Source: Stygibacter sp964604155 (lineage in GTDB: Bacteria > Cloacimonadota > Cloacimonadia > Cloacimonadales > TCS61). Taken from it: a stretch of 20,989 nucleotides of DNA. Numbering within the stretch: the first letter of the stretch is position 1; each line of letters opens with the position of its first letter. The DNA lies in NCBI GenBank assembly GCA_964604155.1, contig CAZRXY010000129.1, positions 1 to 20,989 on the forward strand, given 5' to 3'. The notes beneath the pieces were generated by a model. It did no database searches. It was not told the origin of the DNA and was given only the letters and a program-made list of their open reading frames with translations. Below are positions 7,320-14,309 of the stretch, one piece after another. Both the position numbers and the translations under genes were made by a program.

Positions 7320-7622
7320 TCACGCCAGAAATTCTATGACACGCTGTTCGGAGCTGATTTTTGTCATAAAATCAAGGGCTTTTTTTACCAGGGGGAGGTT
7401 AATGAATATATCCACAGCTTCCCAGGAAGTAAATTCGAGCAGAACTGAGAAATCAGAGCTCCAATCGAGCTTGCATTCATTAATGCCGGTTTCCAGGTTT
7501 TGCAATTGCGGGATACATCCCTTCACCTTGTTAAAGGCATCTGCCGACCACTGCAGGTTAGTGGCAAGATAATTTCCGCAAGCTTCCGGCTTTAGTCGGT
7601 ATAACATAATTCTTATTATCAT
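7320..7622 (-). CDS. Divergent Dabb-fold paralogue lacking the conserved His residues
   Basis: A 100-residue protein with the same layout as its downstream neighbour: the opening MIIRIMLYRL matches MVRHLVLWRF, and SVLLEFTSWEAVDIFINLP matches the partner's LALSILFTDWEALKNYQSH. The His at the start and the two His in the middle of the partner are replaced here by Ile, Asn-Leu and Val. The fold is probably kept while the polar pocket is lost. The ATG at 7622 has AAAGGGG upstream. It probably arose by tandem duplication and may form a heterodimer with the 7001-7312 product; that is inference. Confidence 0.7.
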   Translation of the reverse strand: MIIRIMLYRLKPEACGNYLATNLQWSADAFNKVKGCIPQLQNLETGINECKLDWSSDFSVLLEFTSWEAVDIFINLPLVKKALDFMTKISSEQRVIEFLA

Positions 7623-7665
7623 TTTTTACCCCTTTGGTGATAAAACGGGAAAATTGCTCACTGAG

Positions 7666-7671
7666 AGTCAA
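7666..7671 (-). promoter_or_regulatory. Candidate -35 element (TTGACT) for the Dabb pair
   Basis: TTGACT reads on the minus strand 43 bp before the ATG at 7622. No good -10 hexamer is seen at 16-18 bp. It lies in the divergent gap 7623-7853 shared with gcvH. I found no glycine riboswitch in that gap. Confidence 0.25.
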
Positions 7672-7795
7672 TCATTTTTTACCTGAGTTGGGAGATTCAT
7701 GCAATAAATGTGATATTTAGCAGGCAAAATACACAACATCTATTTGTCGTGAGCCGCACAAGCAAAATCAATTAGTAAGCCAGATTTGATAATGC

Positions 7796-7824
7796 TTGAC
7801 AGTGGTATGAGCGGCAGGAAAAAT
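7796..7824 (+). promoter_or_regulatory. Candidate promoter of the gcvH-dapA operon
   Basis: Perfect TTGACA at 7796-7801 in the context GCTTGACA, identical to the thrS upstream context. At 17-bp spacing the -10 would be AAAAAT (7819-7824), a weak match. A GATAAT also occurs just before it at 7788-7793. Confidence 0.35.
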
Positions 7825-7843
7825 AAACCCAAAGAATATATTT

Positions 7844-7848
7844 GGAGG
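7844..7848 (+). promoter_or_regulatory. Ribosome site that decides the gcvH start
   Basis: GGAGG is followed by TAATGATG. It lies 5 nt before the ATG at 7854 but only 2 nt before the ATG at 7851. It would overlap any translation from the in-frame TTG at 7842, which is therefore excluded as the start. Confidence 0.7.
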
Positions 7849-7853
7849 TAATG

Positions 7854-8231
7854 ATGGTTAAAGATGGATTGTTATATACCGAGAGCCACGAGTGGGTGAA
7901 GGTGGAGGGTGACGAAGCCTATATTGGGATATCTGCGTATGCGGCGCACGAATTAGGAGAGATAGTTTTTGTGGAATTGCCTGATGAGGGAGATGAGGTG
8001 AAATGCGGAGAGTCTTTTGGTTCAGTGGAAGCTGTGAAAGCGGTTGAAGATATCAAGTCACCTCTTTCAGGTGAAGTGATAGAGATCAATGAAGAGCTGG
8101 AAGACGAGCCTGAGATGGTTAATAAGGATGCTTATGGAGCCGGGTGGATGATCAAGATCAAGATTAGTGATCGTGCAGAGATAGACAAGTTAATGGGAGC
8201 AGATGACTATAGAAAATTGATAGATCAATAA
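7854..8231 (+). CDS. gcvH: Glycine cleavage system H protein
   Basis: Lipoyl-carrier protein that shuttles the aminomethyl group between the P, T and L proteins; it can also serve as a scaffold for lipoate assembly. The 125-residue product has the family pattern: ESHEW near the start, GISAYAAHELGEIVFVELP, and the lipoylation site GSVEAVKAVED with Lys62, followed by SGEVIEIN and a C-terminal GAGWMIKIK. The start is chosen at 7854 by spacing from GGAGG; 7851 is the alternative. No gcvT, gcvP or lipoate gene is nearby, so it is a stand-alone gcvH heading a long operon. gmk starts 2 bp after its stop. Confidence 0.96.
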   Translation: MVKDGLLYTESHEWVKVEGDEAYIGISAYAAHELGEIVFVELPDEGDEVKCGESFGSVEAVKAVEDIKSPLSGEVIEINEELEDEPEMVNKDAYGAGWMIKIKISDRAEIDKLMGADDYRKLIDQ

Positions 8232-8233
8232 AG

Positions 8234-8857
8234 ATGCAATTTGGACACAAACCGTTTTTATTGATCTTATTGGCGCCTTCTGGGGGTGGTAAATCTACGA
8301 TATGCGATAAAGTGCTGCAGCAGGAGTCAGATTTTGTGTATTCCATTTCATCAACAACGCGGGAGCCGCGAGTTGGTGAGACATGTGGGGTGGATTATGA
8401 TTTTATATCAGAAGCAGAATTTATGCGGAGGAAAGAAGCGGGAGAATTTATAGAGAGTGCGTTAGTCCACGGCAAATGGTATGGCACCTCGCGAAAATTT
8501 ATCGAGACGACTCTGGCGTCCGGGAAAAATATAATACTAGATATTGACGTGCAGGGGGCGATAAAAATATTGGAGAATGGAATAGCGTGTGTAACTGTGT
8601 TTCTATTACCTCCGTGCCATGCGGAATTACAGCGGCGTTTGAAGTTACGGGGAACGGACAGTGAAGAAAAGATTGAGCTTAGATTAGCCAATGCAGTCAA
8701 AGAGATATCTTTGGCGGGGAGATTTGATTATCTGGTGATAAATGATGATCTGAATAAGGCTGTATCTGATGTAAGATTGATAATAAGAGCCGAGAAAATG
8801 AAAGTAACCAGGTATATAAACCTGGAGGAAAATTATTACAGGAGTGAAGATGCTTAA
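8234..8857 (+). CDS. gmk: Guanylate kinase
   Basis: Phosphorylates GMP to GDP with ATP in the cytoplasm. The 207 residues match the family's usual 200-210. Signatures: P-loop APSGGGKST (14-22, Lys20), the GMP-binding SSTTREPRVGE (about 39-50), YDFISEAEF, WYGTS near 82, and DIDVQGA, the conserved region before the lid. The lid RRLKLRGTDSEE and the C-terminal helix are present. It begins 2 bp after the gcvH stop with no strong ribosome site, suggesting translational coupling, and overlaps the next gene by 8 bp. The order gmk followed by a small gene recalls gmk-rpoZ of many bacteria. Confidence 0.97.
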   Translation: MQFGHKPFLLILLAPSGGGKSTICDKVLQQESDFVYSISSTTREPRVGETCGVDYDFISEAEFMRRKEAGEFIESALVHGKWYGTSRKFIETTLASGKNIILDIDVQGAIKILENGIACVTVFLLPPCHAELQRRLKLRGTDSEEKIELRLANAVKEISLAGRFDYLVINDDLNKAVSDVRLIIRAEKMKVTRYINLEENYYRSEDA

Positions 8858-9092
8858 TCCCAAAGTGGAGAAATTTTTAGAAGACAACAATATGACTTAC
8901 TTATTTTTGATGTTGGCAGATCTGGAAGTTCAGAGACTTTCTAATCTGCCAAACGTGATAAAGAAGCAATTTGAGGGCAGGATTACCGAAGCTGCTCTTG
9001 AGCACGTGGCAGAAAACATAGTGCCCGATTATCTAATGGATCATCATGAGGAGCCTGATCAGGAAGAAGAACCTCTTAATCCCTTTGAATAA
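8850..9092 (+). CDS. Small acidic protein, candidate divergent RNA polymerase omega subunit
   Basis: An 80-residue protein not recognised with certainty. The start ATG at 8850 is fixed by AGGAG at 8840-8844 (5-nt spacing) and overlaps gmk by 8 bp. An in-frame GTG at 8844 would overlap that ribosome site. Around residues 16-53 it reads TYLFLMLADLEVQRLSNLP and then ITEAALEHVAENIV, which parallels the omega pattern of a helix with A..RA.QL followed by a helix like TIALEEIAEGKI. The canonical Arg of omega is not conserved. The tail is very acidic (EEPDQEEEP). Position directly after gmk supports rpoZ; sequence alone does not prove it. Confidence 0.5.
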   Translation: MLNPKVEKFLEDNNMTYLFLMLADLEVQRLSNLPNVIKKQFEGRITEAALEHVAENIVPDYLMDHHEEPDQEEEPLNPFE

Positions 9093-9110
9093 AGTGGAGA
9101 GATTTCATCA

Positions 9111-9791
9111 ATGAAAGACCTGGATCAGTACCTGGAAATGCTAAAGCAATCTGGTATAGAGGATATTTTCATCAAGCCGGTTGCCAAAGCAGGATCTGAG
9201 GCATTTGAGCAGCGACCTGTTTTAAGCAGGCAAAAGGTACTGGAGGGATTGCAGCACAAGTATGCCGATTGCCAGAAATGTGGTTTGTGGGAAGGCAGGA
9301 ACAAACTGGTTTATGGTGTGGGTGATGCTAATGCAAAGCTAATGCTGATAGGTGAAGCTCCGGGGGCGGATGAGGATAGAACCGGGATAGCTTTTGTGGG
9401 CAGAGCGGGGCAATTATTAACAAAGATGCTGAATGCTATCAATCTGGAGCGTGAGCAGGTTTATATAGCCAATATAGTGAAATGCCGTCCTCCGGGAAAT
9501 CGAGATCCTTTAGAAGAAGAAAGACAGTCCTGTCTGCCATATTTACTGGAACAGATCAGAATCATAGAGCCGCAGATAATACTATTACTGGGTAAGGTAG
9601 CAGGAAATACATTATTAAAAAATAATCTTACTCTGGGCAGGATGCGGGAGGAAGAATATACTTTTATGGGCATTCCCACTTATGTATCTTATCATCCTTC
9701 AGCTCTGCTCAGGCATGGTGAGTGGAAAAAGCCGGCCTGGATAGACTTGCAGAGAGTGCGGGATCATTATCAGACACTACCGGCAAAGTGA
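9111..9791 (+). CDS. Family 4 (4Fe-4S) uracil-DNA glycosylase
   Basis: Removes uracil from DNA in base-excision repair. It has the iron-sulfur UDG layout: four cysteines at 54, 57, 125 and 141 (ADCQKCGLW, KCRPPGNRDP, RQSCLP) as cluster ligands, motif A GEAPGADEDRTGIAFVGRAG (81-100), and motif B YHPSALLRH near the C terminus. An N-terminal extension of about 45 residues, common in the bacterial members, precedes the domain. At 226 residues it is normal. It lies 18 bp after the preceding gene, with GGAGAG 10 nt before the ATG, and 15 bp before dnaB, so it belongs to the same operon. Confidence 0.95.
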   Translation: MKDLDQYLEMLKQSGIEDIFIKPVAKAGSEAFEQRPVLSRQKVLEGLQHKYADCQKCGLWEGRNKLVYGVGDANAKLMLIGEAPGADEDRTGIAFVGRAGQLLTKMLNAINLEREQVYIANIVKCRPPGNRDPLEEERQSCLPYLLEQIRIIEPQIILLLGKVAGNTLLKNNLTLGRMREEEYTFMGIPTYVSYHPSALLRHGEWKKPAWIDLQRVRDHYQTLPAK

Positions 9792-9806
9792 TAGGGCATT
9801 AGATTA

Positions 9807-11168
9807 ATGACAGAAAGCATAAAACCAATACAGGGTGTAGAGAAGCAATTACCCAATGATCTCAATGCAGAAGCTGCTGTGCTATCTGCTATGCTGATAG
9901 ATGCGTTTAATGTGAGCTATACAATGACCTGGCTGGGTGAGAAGGATTTTTACCGCAATAGTCATAAGAAGATATTTAAAGCCATGAAGAAGCTCTTTGA
10001 AAAAAATGTGGAAATAGACGTCATCACTTTAACCAATGAGCTGAAAAAAAATAATGATTATGACCGTGTAGGCGGGTTCGAATTTATCAATAAACTTACA
10101 AATGTGGTTTTGAGCGGAGCTAATATCAAAGAGCATGTAAAGATCATCAGGGACAAATCCACGCTCAGGCAATTGATCACGGCAGCAAATAATATAATAG
10201 AAGTATGCTATCAATCTGATGAAGAAGTGGAGCAGATACTTGACAAAGCGGAGCAGCAGGTCTTTGATATTGCGGAGAATCCCTTAAAGGAAGCCTTTGG
10301 GAATTTCAAATCTGAGATAGATAACACAGTGGAAGTGATCCAGGATATTGCCAGCAAGAAGCGAAGCGTGATGGGTGTGCAGACTGGATTTATTGATCTT
10401 GATAGTTTGATTGGCGGTTTCAGGAGTGGGCAGTTTGTTATCGTAGCAGCCAGGCCTGCAATGGGTAAGAGTTCTTTTGCTCTGAATATGGCATTCAATG
10501 CGGCAGTATCATTTGATCTTAAAATAGCCATATTCACAATGGAGATGGAGAGCCAGGAATTGATAATGCGAATGCTGAGTTCGGCAGCAGAAATACCAAT
10601 GCAGAGTATGTTACGCGGCAGCGGTTTGAATTCGAGCAATCTGGAGCGGATAGTCACGGTGGCAGAAGTACTGAGGGATTGTAATATCTATATAGATGAT
10701 AATGGTTATCAGACCTTAAATCAGATAAGGGCGCGTACGAGGCGGTTATCTGCGGAAGTGGGCAAATTGGATATGATCATCATAGATTATCTGCAATTGA
10801 TGGCCTCCAGTAATCCCAGGGGCAAAGATAGCCGGCAGCAGGAGATTTCTGAAATATCACGAGGATTAAAGGTATTGGCTAAAGAGATGGAGCTGCCTGT
10901 GATAGCTTTATCCCAATTAAATCGTCAGGTGGAAACCAGGGATGACAAGAGGCCATTATTGGCAGACTTGCGTGAATCCGGGGCAATTGAGCAGGATGCT
11001 GATATAGTAATGTTTATTTATCGGGAGCATGTATATACAAAGAAGCCGGAAGATATCGGTAAATCGGAGATATTGATACGCAAGAACAGGCATGGGAAAA
11101 TTGGAACCGTGCCGCTTACTTTCCTGAGTGAATTTACTTCTTTCAGGAATGCATCAAAAGAAAGCTGA
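9807..11168 (+). CDS. dnaB: Replicative DNA helicase DnaB
   Basis: Hexameric 5'-3' helicase that unwinds the replication fork. The 453 residues are close to the usual 450-470. The N-terminal DnaB domain (about 15-115) contains LNAEAAVLSAML and VGGFEFINKL. The C-terminal RecA-like ATPase has Walker A AARPAMGKSS (214-223, Lys221), TMEMESQELIMRM, Walker B MIIIDYLQLM (Asp327), SQLNRQVE, LADLRESGAIEQDAD and the arginine-finger region IRKNRHGKIG. No intein is inserted. Its stop overlaps the mlaE start by one base (TGATG), the classic coupling arrangement. Having helicase, uracil repair and guanylate kinase in one operon suggests growth-linked expression. Confidence 0.98.
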   Translation: MTESIKPIQGVEKQLPNDLNAEAAVLSAMLIDAFNVSYTMTWLGEKDFYRNSHKKIFKAMKKLFEKNVEIDVITLTNELKKNNDYDRVGGFEFINKLTNVVLSGANIKEHVKIIRDKSTLRQLITAANNIIEVCYQSDEEVEQILDKAEQQVFDIAENPLKEAFGNFKSEIDNTVEVIQDIASKKRSVMGVQTGFIDLDSLIGGFRSGQFVIVAARPAMGKSSFALNMAFNAAVSFDLKIAIFTMEMESQELIMRMLSSAAEIPMQSMLRGSGLNSSNLERIVTVAEVLRDCNIYIDDNGYQTLNQIRARTRRLSAEVGKLDMIIIDYLQLMASSNPRGKDSRQQEISEISRGLKVLAKEMELPVIALSQLNRQVETRDDKRPLLADLRESGAIEQDADIVMFIYREHVYTKKPEDIGKSEILIRKNRHGKIGTVPLTFLSEFTSFRNASKES

Positions 11169-11926
11169 TGCTTCCGAGATTAAGATCCACTTTCATATTT
11201 ATTGGAGAATTCACGAATTTTCAATTTGCCGTATTACTATCACTTCGCAGTATAAAAAAGAGATGGGCTTTGATAATTGAGCAGATGGACAAGATAGGCT
11301 ATGATTCACTTCTTTTGGTGACGATAACATCGGGTTTTACCGGATTGGTAACAGCAGTGCAGGCTTCATATCTCACCAATGGATATATTCCGCCAAATCT
11401 GATAGGTGTACTTGTGGGGAAATCTACGATGATAGAGCTGGCTCCGGTATTAACTGCCCTGGTACTGGCGGGAAAAGTGGGTGCCTCGATAGCTGCGGAA
11501 ATTGGCACAATGAAAGTTTCTGAACAATTAGACAGTTTGCTTTCTATGGCAATAGACCCGGTGGATTATCTTTATATGCCTAAGGTGATAGCCGGGTGCA
11601 TTATGGTGCCGGTGCTCACAATCTATGCCAATTTAATAGGGATAATATCAGCCTTTGGGCTTTCCGTGATCAAATACCATACAAACGGATATACTTTTTT
11701 TATGGAAATGAAAAATTATTTTGTACCCTCAAATTTGTGGGGTGGTCTTGTGAAAGCTTTTTTCTTTGGGTTATTTATCACCATGATAGGGTGCTATGCG
11801 GGCAGCAAAACTCAGGGCGGTGCTCAGGGAGTAGGGAATGTGACAACCGCTACCGTAGTGTATGCTTCTATTGCTATCTTAGTAGTAGATTTTGTGGTGG
11901 CTGCGATCCTTTTTGGGAGTTTTTAG
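11168..11926 (+). CDS. mlaE: MlaE-type ABC permease (lipid transport)
   Basis: Integral inner-membrane permease of the Mla/Mce-type phospholipid transporters, which move lipids between inner and outer membranes. The 252 residues match the family. Hydrophobic segments include those at about 47-68, 82-105, 140-170 and 197-250, around the hallmark GKVGASIAAEIGTMKVSEQLDSL that follows ELAPVLTALVLAG. The C-terminal GGAQGVGNVTTATVV also fits. It begins on the last base of dnaB. Neither the ATPase (MlaF) nor the substrate-binding MCE protein (MlaD) is adjacent; the next gene is a thiamine-receptor-like lipoprotein, so the partners must be elsewhere. Confidence 0.93.
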   Translation: MLPRLRSTFIFIGEFTNFQFAVLLSLRSIKKRWALIIEQMDKIGYDSLLLVTITSGFTGLVTAVQASYLTNGYIPPNLIGVLVGKSTMIELAPVLTALVLAGKVGASIAAEIGTMKVSEQLDSLLSMAIDPVDYLYMPKVIAGCIMVPVLTIYANLIGIISAFGLSVIKYHTNGYTFFMEMKNYFVPSNLWGGLVKAFFFGLFITMIGCYAGSKTQGGAQGVGNVTTATVVYASIAILVVDFVVAAILFGSF

Positions 11927-11928
11927 AA

Positions 11929-12948
11929 ATGAAAGCTCATATTTTGCTGATGATATTTCTACTACTGATTACGGGATGTGCAAAGCAGAACGGCGGGTAC
12001 GATATTCCTGATAAGGATCTGGTTATTTATACAGGTGAACCTTTTATGACAGAAACTATCTGGCAGGATTTTAGATACTTTGAAGCCAGATATGATTGTC
12101 GCATAGTGATAAGAAATTTTGCAGATCCCTGGCAGGCTTTGGAACACTTGATATTAAGCGGAGACAGCACAGATGTGGATATTATCTGCGGGATAAATAA
12201 TGCTCTGGTCAAAGAGGCGATAGACAGTAAGATCTTTATACCCTATAAATCTGACAATCTTAAATTCATAGACAGCAAGTATCTTTATGATAATACGCAC
12301 CATTTCACGCCGTATTCCAGTGGGTTTATGGGTTTGATGTATAACCGTCGTTATATATCTGCTCCTCCTCGCAATTATGGTGAATTGCAGGATAATCGCT
12401 GGGATGACAGCATAATAATGCCAGATCCGGCTATCACAGCGATGGGGCGGGCATTTTTGCATTTCACGGCAGCTCAGTATGGCGTTAATGGGTTCAGGTA
12501 TCTCTGGAAGGGTATTCAGAAAAATATCATTGCCTTTCCAGCAACATATGAGGAGGCTTATAATAGATTTCTGGCGGGTGAAGGACAAATTATTCCGGCT
12601 TATGTGAGTTTGCCATTATTCCATAAATTGCAGGGTGATAATGATTATGAAGCTGTTGTTCTGGAGGAGGGAAGTTTCAGGGTAACAGAATTTGCCGGTA
12701 TTATTGCCTCTTCCGATAAAATGGTAATAGCTCAGAGATTCGTGGATTATCTACTCACTAAAGAATTTCAGCAGAAAATTGCCCTGCAAAAATTTATCAA
12801 TCCTTTAAATAGGGAGGTAGCTGCTGCGGCAGAATTTGCAGAAGTGAAAAGCGTGGCAGAAGACAATATCCATAGACTATCGCTGCAAAAAGTGCGTAAT
12901 GAAGAACACATTTGGATCAGGAAATTTGAAGAAACTCTGGGGAGATAA
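11929..12948 (+). CDS. thiB: Thiamine-binding-protein-like (ThiB/TbpA family) lipoprotein
   Basis: Periplasmic receptor of a thiamine or thiamine-phosphate ABC importer by family resemblance. The start at 11929 is preceded by GGGAG (8-nt spacing); longer frames upstream only overlap mlaE. A signal peptide ends in I-T-G-C (Cys17), so the 339-residue product is membrane-anchored, unlike soluble E. coli ThiB. ThiB-like stretches: LVIYTGEPFM, DVDIICGINNALV (compare the family's DVVLGLDNNLL), FTPYSSGFMGLMYNRR, IIMPDPAITAMGRAF, EAYNRFLAGEGQIIPAY, and the C-terminal VDYLLTKEFQQKIA followed by a final helix. No ThiP/ThiQ genes or TPP riboswitch lie nearby. Other iron/thiamine-type family members remain possible. 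Confidence 0.75.
   Translation: MKAHILLMIFLLLITGCAKQNGGYDIPDKDLVIYTGEPFMTETIWQDFRYFEARYDCRIVIRNFADPWQALEHLILSGDSTDVDIICGINNALVKEAIDSKIFIPYKSDNLKFIDSKYLYDNTHHFTPYSSGFMGLMYNRRYISAPPRNYGELQDNRWDDSIIMPDPAITAMGRAFLHFTAAQYGVNGFRYLWKGIQKNIIAFPATYEEAYNRFLAGEGQIIPAYVSLPLFHKLQGDNDYEAVVLEEGSFRVTEFAGIIASSDKMVIAQRFVDYLLTKEFQQKIALQKFINPLNREVAAAAEFAEVKSVAEDNIHRLSLQKVRNEEHIWIRKFEETLGR
12939..12944 (+). promoter_or_regulatory. Ribosome site supporting a TTG start for trmL
   Basis: GGGGAG sits at the end of the thiB-like gene, 8 nt before TTG at 12953. The product from that TTG begins MFRIVLYQPEIP, exactly where TrmL proteins begin. The in-frame ATG at 12899 has no ribosome site and would add 18 non-family residues. 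Confidence 0.65.
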
Positions 12949-12952
12949 TATT

Positions 12953-13438
12953 TTGTTCAGGATAGTATTATATCAGCCGGAAATACCGGCAAACACGGGT
13001 AATATCGGTAGATTGTGTGTGGGCACCGGCAGTGAACTACACATAATAAAGCCTATGCGTTTTTTGATAAATGACAAATACCTTAAACGAGCCGGACTCG
13101 ATTACTGGGGAGATTTAGAGTTTTTTATGCATAACAATCTTGACGAATTAAACGATCTTTATCCGGATAACACCATGTATTTTTGTACGACGAAAACCAC
13201 ACGCTCTTATACGGAGCCTGATTATAAGGCGGGGGATATGTTTGTGTTTGGACCGGAATCCAGAGGCATACCTGAGGACATCCTGCTAAAAAACTGTCAT
13301 CGGACGATCACGCTTCCCATGACAGACAAGATCAGGTCTATAAATCTGAGTAACAGTGTGGCTATCACGCTGTATGAAGCACTCAGGAAGTGTGGCTGGC
13401 ATGGTGTGGATATAGATAACAGGAGGATAATATGTTAA
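12953..13438 (+). CDS. trmL: tRNA (cytidine/uridine-34-2'-O)-methyltransferase
   Basis: SPOUT-class methyltransferase that uses S-adenosylmethionine to 2'-O-methylate the wobble base of leucine tRNAs. The 161-residue product opens with FRIVLYQPEIPANTGNIGRLC, then HIIKPMRFLINDKYLKRAGLDYW, which are TrmL signatures. The trefoil-knot motifs are FGPESRGIPEDIL and the C-terminal IRSINLSNSVAITLYEALR. The start is taken as TTG at 12953, 4 bp after the upstream stop, because of the ribosome site at 12939-12944 and family length. It overlaps dapA by 7 bp. Confidence 0.92.
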   Translation: MFRIVLYQPEIPANTGNIGRLCVGTGSELHIIKPMRFLINDKYLKRAGLDYWGDLEFFMHNNLDELNDLYPDNTMYFCTTKTTRSYTEPDYKAGDMFVFGPESRGIPEDILLKNCHRTITLPMTDKIRSINLSNSVAITLYEALRKCGWHGVDIDNRRIIC

Positions 13439-14307
13439 GCGGTTCCATAGTCGCTTTGGTTACACCATTTAAGAATGGACAGATCGATTATAATGCTCTC
13501 GATAAGCTGCTCACATTTCATTTAGAAAATCAGACGGATGCCCTGCTTCTGAATGGTACTACTGGTGAATCTCCTGCTCTGGCAGGCGATGAGCGAGAGC
13601 TATTTATTAAATATTGTCTGCATAAACTGGAAGGTAAGATTCCCGTAATTGTGGGCACCGGGACAAATAATTTGCCAAATTGTATCACAGCGACGACAAA
13701 AGCTCAGGAAGCGGGGGCTCAATATGCTTTGGTGATCACGCCTTATTACAACAAGCCGACGCAAAAGGGGCTTTATGAATATTTTGTGGAGGTCTCAAGA
13801 AATGTGGATATTCCTATAATCCTCTATAATGTACCGGGGAGAACAGGTGTGAACATGAGTTCGACAACTACCTGTCGGTTAGCGGCGGATTGTGCAAATA
13901 TTGCAGGAATAAAGGAAGCTTCTGGTGATCTTGTGCAGGCTTCGGAGATAATACGCGATACATCTGATAATTTTTTCCTTTTTTCTGGGGAGGATGCACT
14001 AAATTATCCGCTGATGTGCTGTGGTGCCAAGGGCACGATTTCAGTAACTGCGAACATAATGCCCGGCAAGGTTCACGAATTGGTAACTAAATGTCTGGAG
14101 GGTGATTTTGAGAAGGCGAGACAGGTTCATCTTTATCTGCTGGAATTGAACCGGATGATGTTTATAGAAACGAATCCGATACCTGTTAAGGAAGCTCTGG
14201 CAATGATGGGTCTGATTGCGGGAGAATTCAGACCTCCCATGACATCTTTAAGTGATAAAAATCGTATCCTTCTGCAGAACACATTGCGTAAATATATGCT
14301 GGTTTAA
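13432..14307 (+). CDS. dapA: 4-hydroxy-tetrahydrodipicolinate synthase
   Basis: Condenses pyruvate with aspartate semialdehyde, opening the branch to diaminopimelate and lysine and thus supplying cell-wall crosslinks. The 291-residue TIM barrel shows NGTTGESPAL (Thr43, Thr44), PYYNKPTQKG (Tyr106), YNVPGRTGVN (Tyr132, Arg137) and IKEASGD, with Lys161 as the Schiff-base lysine. GxxDALNYPLM and the GTISVTANIMP segment also fit. The ATG has a perfect AGGAGG (13421-13426, 5-nt spacing) located inside the end of trmL. No other dap genes are adjacent. The next gene starts 2 bp after the stop. Confidence 0.97.
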   Translation: MLSGSIVALVTPFKNGQIDYNALDKLLTFHLENQTDALLLNGTTGESPALAGDERELFIKYCLHKLEGKIPVIVGTGTNNLPNCITATTKAQEAGAQYALVITPYYNKPTQKGLYEYFVEVSRNVDIPIILYNVPGRTGVNMSSTTTCRLAADCANIAGIKEASGDLVQASEIIRDTSDNFFLFSGEDALNYPLMCCGAKGTISVTANIMPGKVHELVTKCLEGDFEKARQVHLYLLELNRMMFIETNPIPVKEALAMMGLIAGEFRPPMTSLSDKNRILLQNTLRKYMLV

Positions 14308-14309
14308 TA

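Noticed and set aside
7623..7853. Possible glycine riboswitch before gcvH
   Set aside because: No paired aptamer cores or supporting stems are visible; only a candidate promoter and ribosome site were found.
10211..10657. Minus-strand 148-residue frame inside dnaB
   Set aside because: Shadow of the dnaB coding frame; no ribosome site or recognisable protein features.
11596..11928. Longer N-terminal extension of the ThiB-like gene
   Set aside because: This stretch lies entirely within mlaE in another frame. The ATG at 11929 has a ribosome site and starts a proper lipoprotein signal peptide.
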